The translations under genes and the position numbers were made by a program. Under the pieces are notes generated by a model. It had not been told where the DNA came from. It did not search any database and worked only from the letters and a program-made list of their open reading frames with translations. This document shows positions 32,614-42,866 of a DNA stretch of 64,000 nt, piece after piece. Each line of letters begins with the position of its first letter. Positions within the stretch are counted from its first letter, which is position 1. The stretch is from Dermanyssus gallinae (lineage: Eukaryota > Arthropoda > Arachnida > Mesostigmata > Dermanyssidae), in contig QVRM01001404.1 in the NCBI GenBank assembly GCA_003439945.1, forward strand, positions 79,001 through 143,000, written 5' to 3'.

Positions 32614-35117
32614 TATATATCTCTCGGTTTGGTAGAACTCGGCAAGAAAATAATTTTTCTTAATAGAAGGAGGACGCGGAAACGTCTTGTTTAGGAGAGA
32701 GAGGAGGATGAAATTTATAAAAGTAGTTATTCTGCCTTTTCTTCTTCTACATAGTTGTGCGAAATCTACGTTTGTGGGAGAACCAGTTAACACATGAAGG
32801 AACCGAGTATACCGGCGTATTCGGAAGAAAATTCTGCACAACGGAAGACACTGGCTTGCGTAGCGAAAAACGAATAGCCAGGTTGAGGAAAGTCATGAAA
32901 AGTCGATATGTTGTTATGTCTTACGTTGACGCTTTTTCGTGAAAAATCGTGTTTTTTTCATTACTACCAAAAATGTATATTCAAACAACAGTCTCACGCA
33001 ATAGAATGTCCACCACTTTCGTACCAAAGTGATGGTGCTGCGTGCATATCGAAAGCGAAGGCATGCATACTTGCATAGGATGTATGAGAAAGTTAGGTAC
33101 AAATTTTGAGGTTTGGTAGAACTCGGCAAGAAAATAATTTTTCTAGTGGAAGAAGGGGGCGGAAACGTCTTGGCAAAATTTTGCGGTTCTGTACGTGAAC
33201 ACTTGCACGTAAAACATAACAACTATGACTGTCGAAAAAGCCTAGTTTTTTGACAACTACGTAACGCAGTACCATCACCTTGATACGAAAATGGTGAGGA
33301 TTAAATTTGCTATTGCGTGAGAGTGGTCTTTTGGGCGTACATTTTTGGCCGTAATGGAAAATGTTTACTATTTTCCATGGAAAAGCGTTAACGTAACATA
33401 TCGACTTTTTATGACTTGCCTTAATCTGGTGACGCGCTTTTCCCTAAGCAAGCTAGTGAAATATATTCCGTTGTGTAGAATTTTCCTCCGAACACGCCGG
33501 TATAATCGGTTCATTCATGCCCTCCCGCAAACGTAGATTTCGCACAACTATGTAGGAAAGAAAAAGCAGAATAACTAGCTTTATAAACTTGACTATCTCT
33601 CCTAAACAAGACGTTTCCGCGTCCTTCTTCGATTGGAAAAAAATATTTTCCCGCCGATTTCTACCAAACCTCGCATTAAGTACATAACGATATGAATGAC
33701 CCTGTTTATAAGCTCGACCATTTGCTAGGAAAGTTTATTTTGCATACATTAGCAATAGGTTCATGGTATACATATAAAATACTAACAAAGCTCTGTTCAG
33801 GCTAAGCTCATCTTGTACGCATAGGTTGACTGGTAGTGCGTCGAGCTGCCTAATTGCCAGACTATGGACTCGGCCAGTTCTACTTGTCCGTGTAATTCAT
33901 GAAGTACATGCAACTTCCACATAGGTGCAATGACTTGCTTACTTGAAGCGTGCGCGATTCAGTTAAATTTTGCGGTCGACTTCTGCATATGTTCCTCGCG
34001 TACTAAATTGCCTAACTTTTGTCCTTGAATTCTTTGTTTTAGTTTATGGTAAGTACACCATCTCGCCGCTTCGTATAGAGGTACATTATTATCTGTTCGT
34101 TTGGAGTCGTGAAAATATACCACCAAATGTACTGTAAACACAAGTGTTATTTACAATCCTCAAAAACCTTGCACAATTTTAAAACAGGGCTCATATGTGA
34201 TTACCGTTTGCTAAACATTTGATCTGAACAATCTGCCAACAGAACGATGTATAGCACAGTAATTTTACCCAAATTGTTTATATTGCAGCCTTCCAGTTAC
34301 ATACAGTGTTTATATTGCAACGGTGCCCTACAGAAAACCGAAAAAATGCCTATGTGTTAAAAAAATGGGGATCAGAGTCTCTTCTTTGGACATGTGAATG
34401 TCTGGTGAGAACATGACTTAAAATACGAATGTTTTTACGCTTTTCGGTAAAAGCACAAGACGCAAACGGATGATCTCGATTTAGCATTTGGTGTAATTGC
34501 GTTGCGACCCAGTAGAACGAAATTATAGCAAAGAGGTGTACCACCATCCGGACGATTGGAATCACCCTGTACCGCTAAGATGCCGCTACTCTCTTGCGAC
34601 TACTTTGATCTCTTCCCTTTATTACAGTTGCAGTACCGAGGCGGTCGAACTCAGAGGCCGCGAAGAGAGCCGTCTCACGGTCCTGCTGGTAGCAGTCTCC
34701 ATCATGTTCCTCGTTTGCGAGACACCGGAAGTGATTGCCTGGTGTTTCGTAACCAGCCAGATGAGCCTTCGGTTTCGAATGTTCGATCTCGTCGGCGAAC
34801 TCCTACTGGCGGTGAACGCGGCGGGCAACTTCTACTTGTACTGTCTTTGTTCGGCGGCCGTACGAAAGACGCTGGCCGATCTTGTCGTCCAGCTAACTCG
34901 TTTCCTTCTTCCGACACGACTCTTGCGCACGCTGCTCAGATCGCTACGACGGATTGCCGCCAAAAAGAAGCGAAGCGGCATCAGTATCGGCCACAGTAAT
35001 TCGACTGCTCTATCAGCCGGCAGCGGAACTCTACCAACGGGATCGGCTCAAACAACAAATACTACTCAAATGCAACAGCCTTGCTCTTGCTCAAACGTAC
35101 CGTCACTTCAACTCTGA
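31720..35117 (+). CDS. Class A GPCR, FMRFamide/myosuppressin-receptor-like, copy A
   Basis: A plasma-membrane neuropeptide-type receptor. Exons 31720-32492 and 34628-35117 join in phase 2 (GG|GTACGT donor, TTTATTACAG acceptor) to give 420 residues. A second in-frame acceptor 6 nt on (TTGCAG) would remove two residues. Seen: an acidic N-terminus with an NGS glycosylation site, TM1 with GNVIN (Asn54), TM2 LAVADL (Asp81), TM3 Cys111 and, 24 residues later, DRH (135-137, replacing DRY), ECL2 Cys206, TM5 Pro232, TM6 CETP (288-291), and TM7 NFYLY (325-329, replacing NPxxY). A basic helix 8 follows, then a Ser/Thr-rich tail ending CSCSNVPSLQL. The NFxxY variant recalls FMRFamide-type receptors, but the ligand is inferred. 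The intron interrupts the third intracellular loop. Poly(A) signals lie at about 35495 and 35519. Confidence 0.88.
32493..34627 (+). other. Intron of GPCR A
   Basis: GTACGT donor and TTTATTACAG acceptor. It contains a (TA)n of about 70 bp (32551-32620), the foldback element at 32626-33670, then about 950 bp with no recognisable feature. Confidence 0.85.
32626..33670. mobile_element. Intronic foldback element (copy A), inverted arms of about 0.4 kb
   Basis: The left arm (from GGTTTGGTAGAACTCGGCAA at 32626 to about 33045) and right arm (about 33265-33670) are reverse complements at roughly 80% identity. A third copy of the terminal sequence lies in direct orientation at 33108-33200. No transposase is encoded. 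The structure fits a foldback/MITE-type DNA element next to a TA tract. Transcribed in the intron, it would form a long RNA hairpin. Confidence 0.8.
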
Positions 35118-36177
35118 CCGATCCAACATATAAAAGCGGCCGAACACATAAAAGCGTGCTCTACAAGCTGTAATTCGTACAGAATTATGCTTTTTGACCA
35201 GTTCCCGTGGGCCCGCTTGTTACACAAGTCCGTAAACAACACAGCACAGTCGGCGTTGTAGATATGCTTCATGTTTATTAGCCAATATCATGACGAATAG
35301 CATGTTTAGAAATGGTCAACAGACAAGATTCCTGTAGGTAATGATCTGGAATAGCGTTTCATTTCACCTACGGTGTGGATTTTTAGATCTTATAGGCCAA
35401 ACAAGATAATTCTTAAAATGTTTTGTTTTTTTGTCAAACAACAAATGGTAGTTTTTGTTGATACGGGACCATGCCATGTACTACATGCGTTTAGAATAAA
35501 TTGTCTTGTATGTATTCTTAATAAATGTACAATTCAATCAACTCACCTCATCACCAACTGTTCTTCACAAACCCAAAAAACTCACGACAGTTGACTCGAT
35601 CACTAACGTCGATGCCGTTCTGACCGATATCCCTGACGCATTCCATTTAATTAAGCTATCTTTCAATTTCAAGAAGACCGATGCTCCTTTCTTCAATGAC
35701 CCGCAAAATAATCTACCTTGACGAATAGCGTTGACGTTTCGGCAGGCAAGTAGACAAGGTGGCTTTGGGCAGTCATGTGCAATCCCAGGGCTCTCCCCAG
35801 GGATTGCAGATTTGACCTCCTCGAGCCTTTGCACTGAGATTGTTCCAGGTGCTATCATTCTTCCAATGTCACACCGAAAGCATCTGACAGCAATAAAATT
35901 AACGATGTTATAACGGGGCTCAAGCTACAACGAATCAGGATGACGCCTTATTTTTGTTGAATGTTTTGCGCAATCGCCGACTTCATGCTGCCCTGCTGTT
36001 TGTAAGCTAACAACTATCTAGCAGTTAGAGTTAGTTATAAGAGGGGAAGACTGCATAACAAGAATGTTAGACGACCAATGACAGGCCGTTTTATTCTCAG
36101 ATGAGACCAGCAGCAAAGTTTGCCTCAAAAGCACACTATTATATCAATTAAAATATAGTGAATTAACATTTGCAACT
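35118..36177. other. 3' flank of GPCR A
   Basis: Contains AATAAA signals (about 35495, 35519 and 35889). A minus-strand frame (35858-35565), with the block CLLACRNVNAIRQGRLFCGS, recurs near C (54038-53799) and D (63164-62925). I do not recognise it. C and D lack the segment matching 35324-35612. Confidence 0.5.
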
Positions 36178-36336
36178 GAGCAAGGTGGGTTAGTGGCAAA
36201 GCCATTGCTTTGCGTTCGGAAAGTCGTGAGTTCAAGACCTGGACCGACCATTCTTAAATTGGTTTGTATGGCTTCCAATTTAAACTAGGTGAGTGCGGGA
36301 GTGGACTTAATCGGCCAAAATAAAGTAAAAAAAACG
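36178..36336 (+). repeat. tRNA-derived SINE (family A), unit boundary copy
   Basis: Head with A box (GGTGGGTTAGTGGC) and B-box-like GAGTTCAAGACC (about 36228-36239), body ATTGGTTTGTATGGC, ending in an A tract at about 36327-36334. Orthologous copies sit at 54451-54608 and 63578-63735. Confidence 0.75.
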
Positions 36337-36594
36337 GAGGAGTACAGATGTCTAAATAAAACAGATGGTGCATTTTGATCTACTCCCATATAATTATACT
36401 TAAAATAAGCAGTTGCACAACAGCACCATACATATGTCTCAAAACGAAGGCTGTTTTCATTGTGATATAGTAGCTATTTTTTTGGCATATTTATGCGCGA
36501 CTATAAATATGCTTTAAATCAATGTGATGTGGTGATACGATAATATCATATTAAGTTAAACAGTACAGAGTTATTCGTCTATATATTAAAAACA

Positions 36595-36635
36595 AATCAC
36601 CACTAAATATATATATGTAAATATATAATTATGTA

Positions 36636-36707
<72 letters not shown>

Positions 36708-36735
36708 AATATATAATTATATATATATATATATT
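36595..36735. repeat. Compound (TA)n microsatellite
   Basis: Long TA tract with ATGTAAATATATAATTA interruptions repeated at both ends. The partner is at about 54880-54986. Another TA run lies at 36975-37010. Confidence 0.9.
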
Positions 36736-36969
36736 ATTTTTTCATTGAACCGTCATCTCCGGACGGCCAATTTCTCTAAATTCATTCATTTTTTATTTGA
36801 GTTTGAAATTTCCATAATTACATACATTCAAACAATTGTAACTATTCAGGGCATTTCGCAGAAAGGCTATCGCCTGTGTCTGCCCGCTTTTGTGAGTGTT
36901 ATTTATGTTTTAACTGTGCTGAAAGACTCATCCAAATACACATTCCTTTAATGTATCCGGCAAAATTAA

Positions 36970-37011
<42 letters not shown>

Positions 37012-37997
37012 CATTCGTTAGATTAGTCGTTATAAGTCGTTAGAGCGACTTGCAACAAATCTTGTCGTTAATGAAAAACGCCCTTTTTGTACGACTGTTT
37101 CTGCTGCGTGTTTTCATTAACGTATGTGGCTGAGATCCGCGCCTGCCCGTGTTCTCGTGCATCGGATTTTCGTTATTCTGCAGCCGTTTTTCTTCTTCTG
37201 ATGCTGCTGCTGCTAATCTTCATGGCGAGGGCAAAGGAGGCAGGCGAGAATTCAACTCACTCATTAACTGGCGACGGCTGATCGGCTAGCGCAAACGTAA
37301 ACAGAAACGAAGCAGAAAACGCAAATTATAGTAAATCAGCGATACTCCCACCAGTCGGCTTTACAGCTGTCGTACCTCGTATTCAACTACCAATTGTGTT
37401 ACTTTTTTTCTCTAAAAAACATCTAGTACCTGTGATGTCCTGTTGTACCGTCCTCAATCCTAGGACAAGGTCAAATTTGTGAGTATATATTTGTGAAGGA
37501 ATTTGTGCTGATCATGTGTGTTCAGTGACTGTTTTCATGACCAGCTCTGCAACTTGGGATCATCGATCAGGCTGGCTACGTTGCGTTCTTTATATGCCAC
37601 CTATAAAATGTGTTAATATATTACTAATTGTGTTTGATTTAAGCCCGCAATTGCCTGAACTTACTCTTTAAAGCACTTTTCAGGGCTGTTTACACCCGAG
37701 CACATAACTTTTCAAAACGCCTGGGATGTAAAACTATGATTGTATGATTTCAGAACGCCCGGGATGTAAAACCACGATAAAACAATTAGTGGAAAAGTGC
37801 TTCCTTCAGCTGTGATCATGTGTGATGTCACTGCACAGTTTGTCTGTGCAATTTTATTGAGCATGTGTTTAAGCTTTAAAGTTTTAGTGCTGATAGAATT
37901 CAAGTTAAATGCATTGTAATAAAATACACACGAGTAAGCCAAAAAAATCGAGTTTTAGAAATCGCTCGTAGTCAGTCTATTATTATTATTAATATTA
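36736..37997. other. Diverged upstream region of unit B, no gene seen
   Basis: Homologous to the upstream DNA of A (about 29100-30230) with many substitutions and indels, and nearly identical to 54987-56215. Confidence 0.45.
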
Positions 37998-38660
37998 TGC
38001 AAAAAAGTTTCGTGGAAATCGATAAACATCGGTAGGCATAATATATGTGAGTCTATAGGATTTGATTAGCGTACAAATTTATAATGTGCATCGAGACGAA
38101 TTATTTAGAAGCAGCATCTACTTAAACAGTCATCATCACCACTATTTTCCTCCGGAATCGTCTCCACTTTTTGCCACTACCTACGATTTTATCACTCTCT
38201 CTCGTCTTTAACATCACCAATTCATCATCTTAATTATAAATAGGGTTTTTGCGCTTTCAAATACGTGCAGAAATAGGGTGGTCCACGTGTTGGAAGGTAA
38301 CCCACTGCTGACAGAGGATCTGCAAAAACAATGTTATCTAACGAAAACGTGCGCCTTCGATATTTATATGCGGAACTGGCAAACCAAAATTAGTAAAGCA
38401 GACATAGAATTTTATAGAACAGCAGCAATGAGGAGCACTGGGTGGAGGGCTAGCGGGGTCAAAGATCGGCATTTAACTAGGGCCTTTACAGCCGACGGAA
38501 ATCATCACGTGCTGTGCAACGTGGAGGGCTGCCATGAACTACAGGACGAATGTCGATGCACTGAGAAAATGCTAGATCAATTGTTGTGTCGAAACACTAT
38601 GATGTAACATAAACACACTTATCCAGCCCGGGTGTTGAATAAATAAATAATGACTATTTT
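37998..38660 (+). other. Inserted module with a 109-codon open frame (block 1)
   Basis: Present in B-type upstream DNA but absent from A-type DNA at the corresponding point (about 30225), so it is an insertion. The frame 38278-38607 begins after an AG near 38277 (its first codon is GTG) and encodes a Cys-containing product (CAFDIYMRNWQT, then CNVEGCHELQDECRC). It is followed by AATAAATAAATAA. The partner at 56505-56834 differs by four replacements and two silent changes, with no stop. I do not recognise the protein. A retroposed transcript piece is one explanation. Confidence 0.35.
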
Positions 38661-38721
38661 AAAAGCGTCCCCATTAGAAATCATGTACATCCGCCTTTTA
38701 ACGCAGTTGTCAAAATACAAT

Positions 38722-38760
38722 TTTTTTTCTTTTTAGATTTTCCGTAAGGCAATTGCCCGT
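38722..38760 (-). repeat. Remnant of a family A SINE (internally deleted)
   Basis: Poly-T followed by the SINE 3' end (GTAAGGCAATTGCCCG), then an abrupt jump to TCGGCGACAGC. The partner at 56984-57186 keeps the whole SINE, so about 190 bp were lost here. Confidence 0.7.
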
Positions 38761-40195
38761 CTCGGCGACAGCTTACGCACAATCCATGTGCATTTTAGGG
38801 TGTGGGGGGGGGGGGTTGGGGACACGCCCAATCCATATGGGTATTTATGATGTGTGTGGTAGGATGTGTTTAGTAGAATTCCTATAATATCCGCAGCGCC
38901 CGGCCTAATGTCTAACAGGACTAGTAATAGTCTAGAAGGTTGGCAAAGGGATGCAACCAAATCGGCTCTCAAAAAACTAGCTAATCTGGAGATCATCGGA
39001 ACTTCACGATAACAAGCTATTGTACAAAGAGTGCGTTTTAAAAATCCCATTTACAACGTAGGCAGCCGGAGTAAAAGCGATGCCAACACACTGATGGCCA
39101 AATATAATATTCAACATAGTGGAGAATTTGCGCTACAACTCACAGAGACCCTGGGTCCGGGTCCTCAAGAGCCTCCTGTAGCGGCCCACGTTCGGATCGA
39201 ATCGATGGCATGTGCTCAATGTAGAATGCTTTGACTTCTGACCATGGGGCGCCAGGCTAATTGCGCTCTTTCGTCGAACGTCAAGTCCAGCCAAAAGCAT
39301 TTTTATTCTAAGATCGCGGCGATCCGCGAAAGCGTCTGGTGACCAACTGACGTCCGGGCAGCCTCTTCCCTTTTATCCCTATAGTTTACCAAGTGTGGAG
39401 TGAAGTGCATATGACACGCGACGCTTAACATGTACATCTACAGAAAAAAGGCGTTTATTATACAGCGTGCAGTGACACAAGAGGGCGGAAAACTTTTAGA
39501 ACCTGTCCGGCCGACGTAAGAACACGTGACTAAAAAGCACAGAGGATGAACACTTTTGTCACGAGTTTGTTCGACGACAGGGCTCTACTGATGGGAGTAG
39601 GTACGACACACTTTGGGAGGCGAAGAGAATGCTAACGTTCTGAGAAAACGAAACCTGATGAGGTTCCCTTTTCCCGTTATATCGGTCGACGTCCTGCTGA
39701 CGGAATTAAATTTTCTGGGAGCACGGAAGTCAGGATAGACCCCGACCATACATTATGATACTGCACGGCCACTGCGAGCTGGGTTAGGTGCTCTTAATAT
39801 GACACGCATGGTGCACATACCTCTTATCCCGGAAGGGTAGTTATCCCATGCGATCAGTGATATATCTCAGCGTAATAAAGTACGCTTTCAACACAAATTT
39901 TAACCGGAAATTGTATTCGACATGAAATGGCGGTGAACTAAGCAGTGTATCTGATGATCTACGAAAAAGTCTTTGATCGTAAAGAAAGGCCAAATAAGTC
40001 CTCAAGCGCAAGCAGCGCATTGATAGAGGTAAAATCAAGCAAGCTATCGCGGTAACAAACAGAGCGTTTCTGTTTTGTATATTCGCCTAGTTATGAGAAA
40101 TATACCATTTCACCTTTATTTTAGGATATTGTGTAAATTCGTGTAAATTTTTTAGCTATATTTAAGTTTGTAGTTATTTTGCACGAGGTACTCAA
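38761..40195. other. Upstream region of unit B, no gene seen
   Basis: Homologous at moderate identity to 30440-31545 upstream of A. A G run lies at about 38805-38815. Ends at GCACGAGGTACTCAA, where a LINE has been inserted. Confidence 0.45.
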
Positions 40196-41842
40196 TTCAA
40201 AGGCATCATACCTCTCGTGCATTTATAAACTCCCGCAGTAGCCCGACTGTCTTGGTGAAGCTGGATTTTAGGAATGCCTTTAATAGCGTCAGAAGAAACC
40301 ACTTGCTAAACGCGGTGAAATGCTACGCCCCGCAAATGTTTCACCAGGTACATGCGGCTTATGCTCAACCGTCGCACTTGGTTCTGCCACACGCGACTAT
40401 ATCTTCGCAGTCGGGCCTCCAACAAGGAGACCCTTTAGGTCCACCGCTGTTCTGCCTGTGCGTTAAGGACTTGATCGACTCCCTACAAAGTCCTCTAAAT
40501 GCCTGGTACCTAGACGACGGTGTGCTTGGAGGTGACCTAGCTACGGTAGTCGGTGATATCCACAGAGTACTGGATTTCGAGAGGGTGAGTGGTCTATCTT
40601 TAAACCCTGGGAAAACTTAGAGGGGCTAATTGTTTTGACTCGACCGAGAACCTTCGAACTTTTAACGAGTGGACCTTGAAGACACTGGAACTGCTCCTGA
40701 ACGTACGCCTCTCACCCGATGCAGGCTCTGCTTCCCATATCCTTAGGTGGACTGGGAATACCAGACACAGTAGCGTTGGCTGGGCCTGCCATCGTCTCAT
40801 CTTTGTCCCAGGCATTGGAAAAGGCCAAACGGTTACTGGACGATACAGGTCAAAGTGTATACGATCACACTTTGGCAGGCTTACTTGAGAGATTAGCCTC
40901 TCTGTGCAGTGCCATACCCACTGACACCCTTTCCCAGAAAGGCTGGTCGACCCCACTGCAGGAGAAGACGTTTGCATTGCAGGCGTTTTCGTCTCCTTGA
41001 GCAGGCCCCCACTACTACTGACAAGGCCAGGCTACGGGCGGTTTCCTCAAAAAGTGCCGGGGCCTGGTTACAGGCTCTCCCCAGTGCTCAGTTAGGCACT
41101 CTATTAGATGACGAGACTGTTCGGATTAGTGCGGGGCTACGCCTGGGGACAGCTCTGGTAATCCCTCACCAATGTAAATGCGGCGATCAAGTGGGGCCAC
41201 AGGCACACCATGGCCTCTCTTGTGCCTTAAGCTCAGGTCGTCGAGCCCGACACGCCGCACTTAACGAGACATTTAGCCGAGCTTTGAGGTCGGCCGGCTT
41301 TCCTTGCATTCTCGAGCCTCCTGGCCTCTGCAGGAATGATGAGAAGCGACCGGACGGGCTGACACTAACGTCCTTCGAGATGGGTCGCATGCTGGTATGG
41401 GATGCAACCGTTACTGACTCATTAGCCCCCTCAATGGTCAGTGCGGGAGCGAAACATGCTGGACACGCGTCTATGTTGGCGGAAGCGAACAAGTGCAGAA
41501 AGTATGCCAGTATCACTTACCCCCACGACTTTCGTCCACTGGCATTCGAGACATTAGGGGGACCTGGCCCGAAGACGCATAAACTTATTCAACGTGTCGG
41601 CAAGGCGCTCAATCGTTCGACAGGGAACACTAGAGCTGTCGAGTACCTGCACCAGAGACTATCGCTGGACATTCAACGGGGTAACGCCGCCTCTGTGCGT
41701 GGAACTCTGCTAGACTGGACACGCCCGAACCTGGAGGATATGTGACGTTTTCACTTGATTTATCCGGTGTACACGTTCATAAGGAGACAATTGTTGCCTC
41801 TTGAATATAAGCAAATAAAACTGTAACTAATAATTAAAAAAA
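40196..41842 (+). mobile_element. 5'-truncated RLE-type non-LTR retrotransposon inserted upstream of GPCR B
   Basis: Reverse transcriptase motifs run in order: VKLDFRNAF (motif A), SGLQQGDPLGP (B) and WYLDDG (C) in 40252-40620. After frameshifts a C-terminal part (40909-41745) follows with a CKCGDQVGPQAHHGLSC zinc knuckle and a RPDG...VWDATV block like a PD-(D/E)XK endonuclease. The terminal QRGNAASV block is common in this group. A 3' UTR with AATAAA and an A tract ends at about 41842. In A, C and D the flanks are continuous (CCAATGCATCGG), which fixes the insertion point. It lies about 150 bp upstream of the B start codon, same strand. Confidence 0.8.
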
Positions 41843-41994
41843 ATGCATCGGCATAAATAGTCAAATGGCCCACCACAGCTTCATTCTAAACGTATGCTTA
41901 CGCAAATGCATTTTTCTGCTATTGTGTTCGTTTTAAGCCCAACGTGGGTGGTGCACGACCCAAGCTAAACAGCGAATATCTTCCTCCCGCGACG

Positions 41995-42835
41995 ATGAAT
42001 GGGAGTTTCTCGAACGTCGCCACCACAACGGCTTATGAGAGCATCGGAGTTATGGAGCAGACTGAGGACGATGATGATGATGAAGCTTTTTTAAACTTCT
42101 ACGAATACTATCGCGTGGCCCTGCAGGTGACGATCGTGCTCGGCATCTTTGGCAACGTGATCAACATCATCGTGCTGAATCGACTTACTCTTCGAAACAA
42201 CACCTTCGTGTACATCTTCTGGCTAGCAGTCGCTGACCTCGGCCATCTGCTCATGAACTCGCAGATCTTCTTACTGAAGGGGTCTCTCTACGAACGACTG
42301 AGCTACTGCTATCCGTACATGTTCGCCCTTTGCCATCTGACATTTGCCCTAGGCAATGGCTTTTCGGCGACCAGCGCTCTCCTTGTATCGATTCTAGCCA
42401 TTGATCGGCATCGAGCCGTGTGCCGCCCGCTCGAGTGCACCGAACGCAAAAGCCAGCGCCGCGTTCTGACGAAAATCGCCGCTACGTTTCTGTTCTCGTT
42501 TTTGATGTACGGCCCGGTCTCGGTCCAGACGCGGTTGGTAGAGGTCAGCTTCATTAGATCGGGCCACGACGCTTCACGCCTGGCACTTGCTGTTCACACA
42601 CCGAAACGTTACCACTGCGAAGTAGCCGGTATCACGGACCAACTAGGGTTTCGAGTGTACGTGGTTGTTAGGGAACTGACTACGCGAGCCTTTCCCGTTG
42701 CCCTTGTATTTATTCTCAACGTGAACATTCTGTTGGCTCTCCGCAAATACCGAAAGACCGGCAAGAGCTCGGGTACGTTTGTTATGCCTAACGAAGAATT
42801 TAACTTAGTCATGTAGTTACGAACGTACTAATATG

Positions 42836-42866
<31 letters not shown>

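Larger units (their letters stand above)
27553..39819. repeat. Segmental duplication, block 1 (contains GPCR A)
   Basis: From CACGAGGTTTTCAATCAGG at 27553 this block is collinear with 46044-58259 at an offset of about 18.2-18.5 kb, differing by roughly 1-2% plus indels. Both begin at a TA run. The collinearity stops at 39819/58259, where the second block is interrupted by the 9.1-kb duplication junction. Confidence 0.9.

Noticed and set aside
32362..33278. Minus- and plus-strand frames within the receptor introns
   Set aside because: They lie in the foldback arms and the TA tract. They mirror each other because the arms are inverted repeats, and they have no coding signature.
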